Positions 49,776 to 61,613 of a DNA stretch of 64,000 nt are shown piece by piece. The notes beneath the pieces were generated by a model. The model did no database searches. It was not told where the DNA came from and worked only from the letters and a program-made list of their open reading frames with translations. Location of the stretch: positions 550,940 through 614,939 of the forward strand of contig JAXRKP010000010.1 in the NCBI GenBank assembly GCA_037039925.1. The letters run 5' to 3'. Every line of letters starts with the position of its first letter. The first letter of the stretch is position 1. A program made the translations under genes and the position numbers. The stretch is from Doris montereyensis (Eukaryota > Mollusca > Gastropoda > Nudibranchia > Dorididae).

Positions 49776-50447
49776 TGATAAGTACTTGGCTATAACTATA
49801 CGTAAATTAAGAAAAAAAATGTCAGGCTGCTTGTAGGATAAGTGAAATATGAAAACTGTGCTATGTTCATCCCCATATATATACAGATGGCTTCATATGC
49901 CATGACTATGGGTCATTTTTTATCCCTAAAATAAAATAGTCTAAAAACAAGTAAAACAAAGAAAACAAATAATGCACATTAACTCACTGACTCAGATTTT
50001 GTCTAGGTAAACTCTTGCATAACAGACAAAAGCGAATAATCATGACTGGTTTGCCAAAACCACAACTCGTTTCATCGAATAGTCAAATGCTCTCTTCATT
50101 GCCGAGTTATGGGATCGTGATTTCATAAATTCAGAATCAAAACCATTTCAATTCTGCATCACTAACATGCCTGTGTGTGTGTGTGTGTGTGTGTGTGTTT
50201 GACCTATCAGATCAACTGTACTTGGGTATTCTTTGTCAAGTATTTTTAGGTAGATGAAATAATGAAAAGAATCTGAATATAATTATAAATTATAATATAA
50301 TAAATAAGAATAAATTTAACTCTTATTGTCAGGATAAAAACAAAAACCTAAAACATGTTTCTCCAAATTCATTAATGACCAATTGATTCATGACATGAGC
50401 CACTTTTGTGACTGGTCAAATTCTATTTTTTTAAAAAGTCATCAGCT

Positions 50448-50550
50448 TGATTTTATTTTATTTACCCACATCCACAACTAAAGGTGATCTCTGGGTTTTT
50501 GGTAGGATCTTAAATTTTGTCCGGACTACCCTGTAAATAGCCAAGGGATC
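50448..50550 (-). repeat. SINE family B, tail fragment
   Basis: TACCCACATCCACAACTAAA, GGTGATCTCTGGGTTTTTGG and GTCCGGACTACCCTGTAAAT match the 3' part of family B; the tRNA-like head is missing. Confidence 0.85.
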
Positions 50551-51314
50551 GGTGTGTGGCCATTGGTGACAGGATATAAAACTTTTACTGCCCTTTAACT
50601 CTTATGTCCCTTTGAATTCGTCACAATGCAACTTTGCCTAAACCCGACACTATTTGTTTCCCAAAATCTGCGCATTTTGGTGGAGACTACTAAACCAAAC
50701 TGTTATTTATTAAGATTTACATTGCAAATTTTGGCCTTTAGATGGGTACTTGAAATATGTTTTTGTGAAAAATTGTACTGCAGAAGGAATTGCTGTGGGA
50801 TAGGATTCGAATTAGAAGAAGGGCTACAAAACTTAGTGATGGGAAGTTTCATTTCTATCTACCACAGTTTGAAGCAGAAAGAGGATTTAAGTATAAAAAT
50901 GCAATCAGTGAATCTATTTTTTAGATATGACATCGATATCTAGATTCATGGATTTACTTGATAAGGTCATGTGGAATATTAGAGTAATCATCCTAGGTCG
51001 TTGCATTTTTTGTACCACATTTTAACAATTTTTGCCTTGATAAATGAACAAAACAGACAAAACAAAAAGTATTAATATCTTATTCATTTTCAAAGGGTCC
51101 CAAAATTCAAAGATCAGGGCATACCAAGAGAAAAAATAGCTAGACTTCAGAAAGTATAATATTAATAGACAATTTGTTTTTCACTTTTAAATGTTGAAAA
51201 TTATTTTTGTCACAGAAAAAATGATTGAAAATTAGAATTATGCTTGGTGTATGGAAAATTATCACTGAAAGTTCAATATCTTTGTCTCATTGACATTATT
51301 ATTACTATCTCCAT

Positions 51315-51492
51315 TCACAAAAGATTGAGTGATGAATAAGCATCTCCTGACATCTCCCACATCTTAACGGCCAGCTTTTCGCAGTGAGAGGCAATATAAT
51401 GGGGGTGTACATTTCCCAGATGCATGAGGAACATCTCATAGCAATAGACAGAACTGTGTAAAATGTGAGGAAAGCACTGCTGAATAACTTGC
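51315..51492 (-). CDS. HPS1 last coding exon
   Basis: Acceptor TTTCAG at 51493-51498. Encodes [20 protein letters not shown] through [23 protein letters not shown] at 51317-51315. It matches the family C-terminus (ARRLWEAS in human) but extends slightly beyond it. Confidence 0.93.
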
Positions 51493-54400
51493 CTGAAAGA
51501 AAACAAAGAGGATTTTTAAATATTATGAAAGGCGAAAAAAGAAATTTAATTGTTGTTGCATCACGAGGAACACACTACAAGAATACTTTACATATACTAT
51601 ACACCATCAGTATGTCTACATTTCTTCATGTTATATTACACACCAGAGGTATTTATGAAATTCTATTTCTAGCCAGCTCAGCTTTGTGCTTCTGTTACCC
51701 AAACAGTGAGGCAAGGGGCATGACGAAATTGACGAATGACATAAAATAACATTTTGAAATACAAAATACAAGTCAATCTTCTCTTTTGGCTAAGAAATAG
51801 CTTTGTGGCTTATGTAAATAGACAAAAATTGACAGAGCCTTGAATGGTATCATGTTTAGAGATAAAGTTAGCAACTTACTTGTAGAAAGATCCACACAGA
51901 ATGCCAGGATATGGCAATTTGTGAGATGGTTTAAAATGCTCTTGAACTGGGAGTGGTTTCCGCTGTAAGTAAGTAAAAGAAAAAAATCAAGCCATTAAGT
52001 AACAGTCTCGTTACATTTACCAAACAGAGATATCAACACCACTTTAACCTTTAAAAAAAAATCCCTGCTGTGAACCGAATGGATAAGAAGTAGGACCTAG
52101 CCATAGCGCCCACCAACCGCCCGCTTGATGTGCGTCTATTAAATAAACAGTTTTAAACATTAAACTTTAATATATATACTTTGAACATTTACCTTACTGT
52201 CCTCAAACCAAAGGAAGTATGAGAAGTAAAAGTCCCCATCTCTCATCATCACAGTTGTGTAGCCATTCATCAGCTTTTTCATCATAATTTGATACATTTT
52301 CCAAATCTGAAAAGAATTTATTCCATTCTATCAACAAAATGACACAAAAACACCATTCTTCTTTACATGTAATAACATTATTACAGCTCTTATTATTCTT
52401 TGAAGAGATTTAACAACGTAAAAGGACATAAAGGACATCTCCTCTTGACATTTACATTCAAATACATCTTCATCGGGTCATAACTCTACTCTGACCTGAA
52501 ACCATTTATAAAAACTGAACCTTGTTTAAAAACTAGAGAACTGATAAACAAAAACATAATCCAGATGGTGACAAGTGACAGTCTGTGGTATACAGCTGGT
52601 AATAGTCTGGGGTTTACAGCTGGTAATAGTCTGGGATTTACAGCTGGTAGGAGCCTGGGGTATGTAGTTGGTAATAGTCTGAGATATACAGTTGGTACTA
52701 GTCTGGGGTATACAGCTGGTGGTAGTATGGGGTTGACAGCTGGTCAAAGCCTGGGGTATACAGCTGGTGATAGTCTGGGGTATACAGCTGGTAACAGTCT
52801 GGGGGATATAGCTGGTAACAGTCTGGGGTATACAGCTGATGAAAGCCTGGGGTATACAGCTGGTGATAGTCTTGGGTATATAGCTGGTGATAGTCTGGGG
52901 TATACAGCTGGTGATAGTCTTGGGCATATAGCTGGTGATAGTCTTGGGTATATAGCTGGTGATAGTCTGGGGTATACAGCTGGTGATAGTCTGGGGTATA
53001 TAGCTGGTGATACTCTGGGGTATACAGCTAGTGATAGTCTGGGGTATATAGCTGGTGATAGTCTGGGGTATATAGCTGGTGATAGTCTGGGGTATACAGC
53101 TGGTGATAGTCTGGGGTATACATCTGGTGATACTCTGGAGTATACAGCTGCTCAAAGCCTGGGGTATACATCTGGGGATAGTCTGGGGTATACAGCTGGT
53201 AATAGTCTGGAGTATACAGCTGGTAATATTCTGGGGTATACAACTGGTGATAGTCTGGGGTATACAGCTGGTGATAGTATGGGGTATACAGCTGGTGATA
53301 GTATAGTATGGGGTATACAGCTGGTAAGAATCTGGAGTATACAGCTGGTCAAAGCATGGGGTATACAGCTGGTGACAGTCTGGGGTATACAGCAGGTGAT
53401 AGACTCGGGTATACAGCTGGTCAAAGTCTGAGCTATACAGCTGGTATTGGTCTGGGGTATACAGCTGGTCAAAGCCTGGGGAATACAGCTGGTGATAGTT
53501 TTGGGTGTACAGCTGATCAAAGCCTGGAGTATACAGCTGGTGAAAGCGTTGGGTGTACAGCTGATCAAAGCCTGGGGCACACAGCTGGTGATAGTCTGGG
53601 GAATATAGCTGGTGATAGTCTGGGGTATACAGCTGGTGATAGTCTGTGGTATACAGCTGGTAATAGTCTGGGGTATATAGCTGGTGATAGTCTGGGGTAT
53701 ACAGCTGGTGATAGTCTGGGGTATACAGCTGGCCATAGTCTGGGGTATACAGCTGGTGATAATCTGGCGTATATAGCTGGTGATAGTCTGGGGTATATAG
53801 CTGGTAATAGTCTTGGGTATATAGCTGGTAATAGTCTTGGGGTATATAGCTGGTAATAGTCTAGGGTATACAGCTGGTGAAAGTCTGGGGTATACAGCTG
53901 GCGATAGTCTGGGGTATACAGCTGGTGATAGTCTGGGGTATACAGCTGGCCAAAGCATGGGGTATACAGCTGGTGATAGTCTGGGGTATACAGCTGCTGA
54001 TAGTCTGGGGTATACAGCTGGTGATAGTCTGGGGTATATAGCTGGTGATAGTCTGGGATATACAGGTGGTGATAGTCTGGATTATACAGCTGGTCAAAGC
54101 CTGGGGTATACATATGGGGATAGTCTGTGGTATACAACTGGTATTAGTTTTTGGGGTATACAGTTGGTTAAAGCCTGAGGTATAAAACTGGTGATAATTT
54201 GGGGTATACAGCTGATGATAGTCTGGGGTATACAGCTGGTCAAAGCTTAGAGTATACAGCTAGTGAAAGCCTTGGGTATACAGCTGGTGATAGTCTGGGG
54301 TATACAGCTGGTCAAAGCCTGGGGTATACGGCTAGATATAGTCTGAGGTGTACAGTTGGAAAAAGTCTGGGGTATACAGCTGGTAATAGTTTGGGGTAAA

Positions 54401-57400
54401 CAGCTGGTAATAGCATGGGGTATGCAGCTGGTAAACGTCTGGTAACAGGCTGGGACATTCAGCTGGTAATAGTCTGTTAATAGTCTTGGATATGCAGCCG
54501 GTAATAGTCTGGGGTATGCAGTTGGTACTAGTCTGGGGTATGCAGCTGGTAATAGTCTGGGATATACAGCTGGTAGTAGTCTGGGGTATACAGTTGGTAT
54601 TAGTATGGAGTATAAAGCTGGAAATAGTCTGGTGTATACAGCTGGTGAAAGCCTGGGGTATACAGCTGGCAATAGTCTCGGGTGTACAGCTGGTAATAGT
54701 CTGGGGAATACAGCTGGAAATAATCTGGGGTATACACCTGGTAATAGTTTGGGGTATACAGCTGGTGAAAGCCTGGGGTATACACCTGGACATAATCTGG
54801 GGTATACAGCTGGTTATAGTCTGGAAAGTACAGCTGGTAATAGTCTGGGGTACACAGCTGGTTATGGGTTGGGTAAAGACTGAGCAAAGCAGTAGGTGCA
54901 ATTGAATCATTATGAGTTTAACAGGAAGCAAAGGTTTGACATTTAAGGTAATGACTGCATTTATTTATTAATTAACAATGAACTGTCCAATGGGACACAG
55001 GAATAATAGGTTAAAAAAAAGCCGAAGAGCTAAGGGAATAAAATGGTCACATTTATAATTGGAAAAAAATTAATTAATATGACATGATTTTTACAAACAT
55101 ATCCAGCATTTGAAGGACTGCAACATTTCATGAAGAAAAGAAATAAAAGCAATTTTTAATACCAACTTACATATTTTTTAATGTAAGTAGTTGCATCAGC
55201 TTTCTCTCCATGATTGGAAACAACATTTAAGGATGGAGCTGTCATCAGATGAAGTCGGCGATCAATGAAAATGAAATGTACGAGACCAGGAAATTCATCG
55301 ATGTAGGAGGTCATTGTAATATTTCTTTGTGCTTTCACATTAAGGTACTCCTTATAATCAAGAAGCTCTGCACTGAAACGGTGCTGAAAGATTGATTTGA
55401 TAAAGTAAAAACAATCATAAAAAGAACATGACCATTATTCATTGAAACATGCAGTGTAGAAGTAAGACACCCATTTATCTATTTTTGTCTCTGATACCAA
55501 TGATTTATAATAAATCAAAAGTTCTACATTGTTTTTGCAACAATAAAGAAATGAGAAGGAAAAAAAAAGCTGAAAGTCCCATTTACAGAGGTTTTTTTAG
55601 ACAAAGGCAGGAATCAAGCTAATAGTTTTTGTGCCAGTTTAACAAGGGAATACAATACTCACGTTTAACTGTAATAAAGTCTTTTTCAATTCAGGGTTTT
55701 CTGGTTGATGTCGCAAGAACAACAAGGAGAAAAGTTCTCGCAGCTTCTTATACATTTCCCACAAAGGAGATTCCAGTCTATGTATAAAAAACACAAAACA
55801 TTCTTTTAAATTCTACCTTTAATAATAATATATACACTTCATGTTCAGACTTTTCATTTAATAATTGTCCTTCAAAGATAAATCTTTGTACAAGGAGGTT
55901 AAATACCAAGTAAAATTCTAAAAACCAACTGTCGTGTGATTTGGTCAAAATGGTGAAAAGGTGATTCCCGGTAACAATTTCTGGTTTTATTTTCCATCGT
56001 GGAAAGCCAACTCCTGGCCCTACTTAGGCTGGATTTAACATATTCACTGACCGTAGATTAATGGGAAAATCAGATGTATTTTGTGTATCCGAGTACTATA
56101 CCATTGAAAGCAGAAGTCAGGTCTGAGCCTTGCACACACTCGCTACACTCAACCATCAATTATTATTTTGATCTATTTTATAGTTCTGAGTTGGTTTTTC
56201 TCTGTCGTCAAAGGCTTTGTTGCTAAGCCACTAGCAGTGACCATAATTTGCATGAAGGTTTTAAATGATCCCAAGATCGTTTTCATTTGAGAAATTTTTC
56301 TACTAGAAGTACGTTAAAATTAAGAAAATTTTCATTGCTTCCCGTCTTTGGGTTGAAATTTCATTCACCTTAGCCACCATTTTGAACAGGGTTTATAATT
56401 TGTGTAACCTCAGTATCGAATACTGACTTAATCTAATAATCGTACTTGATATCACTGGGCATGTAACATGCTTGTTTCATATATATATATATAATAGTGC
56501 CACCATCTTCTCACATTTTCACTCCGAAAATATGTCACTCACCCATAAATGCCCCAACATGAGATCAACAAATTTGAAATAAATTTAAACTAATTCTGCC
56601 AAACATGAACATAAGGGGTCTATCACAAAATACGACATAGACCAAAATTGAACAAAATGAGTTAATGCCCCTGTGATATTCCATTTTGAAATCTCTACGG
56701 ATAAGCAGTTTCTTTTTTCAAAAAACACATTACATCCCGTTCATTTAGGCTTGACAATTTGATATATTGTCACAAAACGCGATTTACGCTAATGATTGTT
56801 TATCACAAAATGCGCTACATGCATTCTCAGCCAACCACAACTCGGCAAATGACAAACATCTGGCCACGCCCACATGCCAGTTGTGCGAATTTCTTTCAAT
56901 GGCTATTCCATTTTTTTCTGCGTTTTTTATCCCCCAAAACACTATGAATGTATTTGATGATTGATTAGATGTTTATTTTCTGGTTTTCTTTCTTTTTTTT
57001 TTTTTATTTAAGAGAGTGTTGCTTTCATATTTTCTGAATCTATCATGATTTGTGAAGAATGCAGATGATGAATATGTCACATTTTGTGAAAAAGGTGAAA
57101 TTAAAGTTTCAATTCTGAGAAAAGTTTATATGTCTTGATTTAAGTCGTTATCACTGTTGAACATCCTCTATGTCTGTGACACATTAAGTCAATAATTATT
57201 CAGATAGAACAGTTACATGAACACTAAAAATCTGCAATATCAAACACCATTTACAATGTTTAGATGCAGAAAAACTATTCCTTTCTAGTTTTTTTCAGCC
57301 TGATTTTTAAATTTATAATTTATGCCAGAATAAAGTGACAATAATGCATCACAGATTAATTAATAAACATGACTTAGGTCACAAACTCACTCTTTTGGGA

Positions 57401-60400
57401 TGGGACAGCGAGGATCTTTCTCCAAATATTCTAAAATTCTGGCTTTCATATCTTCTCTTTCCCATCTATAGTAAATCTCATGAGAGAGAGTTTCCTCTCT
57501 ACCCTGAAATATTCAACACATTGTTTAATATATCAAGTTTCAATCAGAGAGGGGAGAAGACAAACATTGACAGACAGAGAAACATTGACAGATTCAGAGG
57601 AACAGAGACAGACAGAAGCATAAACAAACAGAGAAACAAAGACAGAGAGAGTAAGCGAAACAGATGCAGAGAACAGAAACAGAGGGAAACAGAGATACAA
57701 AAAGCAGGGACAGAGAGAAAGACAGAGAAGCAGAAACAGAAAATGGAGAGAGAAATGGAGTGAAAAAGAGAAAGAAACAGAGACAGAAGGAGTGAACAGA
57801 TTTTAACCAGCATAATGAAAAGATTCACCTATGGCTGAATACAAATCATGTTCATGACACAAATTATCTCCAGTGATCCAATACTGAAAGAGTTTTATAC
57901 CACATTTTGATAGTTAGTAGTCACTTTTTACATCTCCAAATTTCGCACCTAGGCCACGAGAGACGAGAAACGTGGTTTAGCAGACATAATCAAAACCATT
58001 CTAGACTCTATTCTATCTAGATTCTTCAGAGACCAGTTTACGTGATCAGTTAGCCTTCAATTCTATAGAAATCTCAAGCCCAGATCTCAATCTAAAACTA
58101 GATTCAAAAGATTTAGCTTCTAAATCTAGAGATATTGTTCCTTCACATTCTTTCCCACCATCCGTAGAATGGCTTCTATTACTAATTCTTATAAACAATA
58201 TGAAATTCTTATTTCTGAAAAAATTAAAGAGAAACAATCCATTGAATGAAGAAACATTCTTATGTCCGATGTCTTTTTCTTAGCGGTGTTGTTCTAAGCT
58301 ATGAGCACTATAGCTAACTATCATTAATAGAGCAATATCATTTATTTGAGCTCTGTAGCTGAATATCATCAATAGAGCAATATCATTTATTTGAGCTCTG
58401 TAGCTGAATATCATCAATAGAGCAATATCATTTTATTTGAGCTCTGTAGCTGAATATCATCAATAGAGCAATGTCAATTATTTGAGCTCTGAAGCTGAAT
58501 ATCATCAATAAAGCAGTATCAACTATTTGAGCACTGTAGCTGACTATCATCAATAGAGCAATATCATTTATGTGAGCACTGTAGCTGAATATCATCAATA
58601 GAGCAATATCATTTATTTGAGCACTGTAGCTGAATATCATCAATAGAGCAATATCATTTATGTGAGCACTGTAGCTGAATATCATCAATAGAGCAATATC
58701 ATTTATTTGAGCACTGTAGCTGAATATCATCAACAGAGCAACATCATTTATCATCAACAGAGCAACATCAGTTATCATCAACAGAGCAACATCAGTTATT
58801 GGCAGTCTATCAATGTCTATAATATCAATGCTGTCAATGGTGACAAAATGATAGTAAAGAGAGATTAAAATTCTCACCCTTGATTTACGAAAAGCGCTAT
58901 GTAACTTTACGAGCAGTGAATTCATGATCTCGTAAACATGGAGTCCCCTTAATGCGTGGCAGTTTGCCTCGAGCGTCCATGAATGAGATCCTGAATGTTG
59001 TGCATGATTTGATAGATGGAATCTGCCATCGCATGTTTTGGGGCCTGAGACAAATGACAAAGTGTCCGTGCAGAAAAGGATGAATGGAAGATAAAGATAG
59101 ATGATAGAAATGAAACTAGAATCCATATTCCTGATGGGTGCTTGTTTATCTAAGTGAAATTTATCCTGTGCATTATAAGTGGTGATCTCAGGGTAGATTA
59201 AAAGGAAACAGCAAGACAAAAGATAAGTGAAAGGACAGGTGAGTCCAACAAAATGTGTTTCTTTCTTCAAGAACAAACAAACAATCATAACACCCCTACC
59301 CCAACCACCTCCCAACAAAGCTTTTACTTATAATTTCAGATAGCAATCAGAGTTTAACCTTTTCTACATGATAAAGACAATCAATCATGCCATCAAATAG
59401 CTTTATTTCAATGATAACCAAGAACATTCTAATTGAATTGTATATTTCTCTATGAAACACTTCACAACATGACTTCTTTAAATCAGAAAAACAATTAATA
59501 ATAATAATAATAATAGTAATAGTAATAATAATAATAATAGTAATAATAATAATAATAATAATGATGATGATGATGATAAAAGCTATGTCAGCGGTCACTT
59601 TAAACTCATGCTTCATAAACTCTACTCAGCAAGCTTTCGCCGTGGTGAAATGGCTAGCATTATGGGGCGATGCCCTAGGAGGTCCGGGTTCGAATCATGT
59701 GGCCAACATCGTTTTTCCTTTTTTAGATGTTAAAATCTCTTTTAATCTTGGGTTTCATTCTCAAATTTTGTAAAATGATTGACCTGCACCTGTGTTTTGT
59801 TGACTTAGAAAAGGCATTTGACACTGTGAAGAGGGATGAACTATGGCATTCCTTAAAAGAACACAATGTGGAACAAAATTTAATGATTTAAAGCCATAAT
59901 ATAATAATTTACCAAAGTTCATACACAGTTTTCTGTGGTTAATAATTACACATGGAACCCAATAATAGTGGTACATGTATTTCTTATTCAAAGAAAAGAT
60001 TAAACAAAAATTTAATTTACAAATTAATCGGTTAATCCAGCAACGCCGGGTGCCTACAGCTAGTAATAATAATAGTGATAATAATAATAATAACAGCTTC
60101 AATTGTATAGCACCTTTTTTGAAACCTCAAAACACTTTACTGTTGTTGCTCTCACTCTCACATATACACTAGTCAATTTTCATTAAAATTTCAAATGTTT
60201 CACAAACAGTATACAAGATGAAACAATAGCATAATTTATCTTTTAAACAGGTACATATGCGTCTTACTGTTATTCACCTGTGAAAGCAAAATTAAGGTGA
60301 CACCTTTGAGGACTTGAGCAGTGTGCACGTGGTATGGAGAGTACAGGCAAGCAGAAGTCTCAAGAAATATTATCTGGGGCAAATATTTCTTTTCGGGATC

Positions 60401-61524
60401 TTTGAGCCGACAGAGTTCTTACTGGCTGCAGGCAAGCTTGCAGATTCTGCTGGTGTTCCTCTTGAGCTGCCTCCCGATTCACTCATTCGATACGGACTAG
60501 GAGTAGTTCTAGGCTGGATATACAATAATAATAAAAATAATAGTAGTAATAATGATACAGTGGTGTTAGCCTAACAACCTGTCGCCTGAGAACCCGGTCC
60601 ACCTAAGAACTTGCTATTTCTGTGCAACATAATTTTTCTTTTATTAAACTTCCTCTTTAAGACCTCACTAGTACAACCTGATCTGCCTTAGAACCCAGTC
60701 TGATTGTGAGCTGAGAATCGTGAAGAAAAAACAATCCACACATAATTTAATGCTATGACATGTTGCAAGTGAATCATAGAATGGCCAGTGGGAAGTATAT
60801 TGCATCGGTCCAGACACTAGTACAAGTAGGTGTTATAAACATGTCACACAAATGACAGACATGAAAAAGGTTCGCTGTCCATCTGTGACCATGCCTTGGC
60901 ACCTCGGGATTGACAGACGATCAAAGATTACGTAGCAGTTATGAGCCAAGATGTGGAGGCAAGACAATTACGCGGCTTGCATTGCAACATCAAAGACAAG
61001 TGACAGGCAGTGTAAGGACAACCCTCTTAGTGTTGTGAGTTTTCTCAGACTGTCTTGCATTTGTGATCAATTGAGCTCTTTTCTAGTTGGCTAAAAAATG
61101 AATGACCAATCACGTAGTGTTTTCAACATGTACGGAAGTGATTGCACAAATCGCTACATTGTTTTGTCATAGTTATAATCATTTATTCCTTTACTCAGCT
61201 CGCTGGAGACTAGATCTACCTACCTGTAAAGGCTGCATATTTTTCGAAACATCATTGCAAACACAGCATCAGACTATCATAATGCCTTCGCGATGCAATT
61301 ATCTTGATAACAAACAAAAACTGCTTATCTATTGGGGTCTGGTCAAAATTCTAAGGTCAAAGGCAATAACCAATACAAAATAAATGAATAATGAAGCAAA
61401 GATACAAAGCATGTCGGAATTCACTGTAGTACCTGGGCTGCCTAAAAACCCAATAAAAAAATAATAATACATTCATTGTGCATATAATCTATAATCTATC
61501 TATCTATCTCTCTCTCTCCTCTCT

Positions 61525-61613
<89 letters not shown>

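Larger units (their letters stand above)
40486..51314. other. Intergenic region between convergent DBNL and HPS1
   Basis: Apart from the DBNL 3' untranslated region, no functional gene is supported. It holds a cluster of family C repeats (43.2-43.9 kb), a SINE A with target-site duplications (44.0-44.3 kb), a SINE B (44.6-45.0 kb), ATT-rich low complexity (45.5-45.7 kb), a decayed transposon-like gene (46.2-48.4 kb), an inverted repeat (48.7-48.9 kb), another SINE A (49.5-49.8 kb), a (GT)n run at 50171-50200 and a SINE B tail fragment (50.45-50.55 kb). From 41.1 to 43.1 kb I see only AT-rich sequence. Confidence 0.7.

Noticed and set aside
52565..54890. CRISPR array
   Set aside because: The repeat units are contiguous with no unique spacers, unit length is 24 bases and variants are scattered; the surrounding genes are animal.
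57335..57763. 142-residue Arg/Glu/Lys/Gln-rich protein
   Set aside because: Low-complexity translation of a purine-rich repeat, overlapping an HPS1 exon on the other strand.
58428..59318. 296-residue minus-strand protein with [10 protein letters not shown] repeats
   Set aside because: It is an HPS1 exon read in one frame and continued through the intronic 45-bp minisatellite; the GTGAG donor at 58877 ends the exon.
61102..61383. Plus-strand open frame of 93 codons
   Set aside because: No recognisable family and lies in an HPS1 intron; probably chance.
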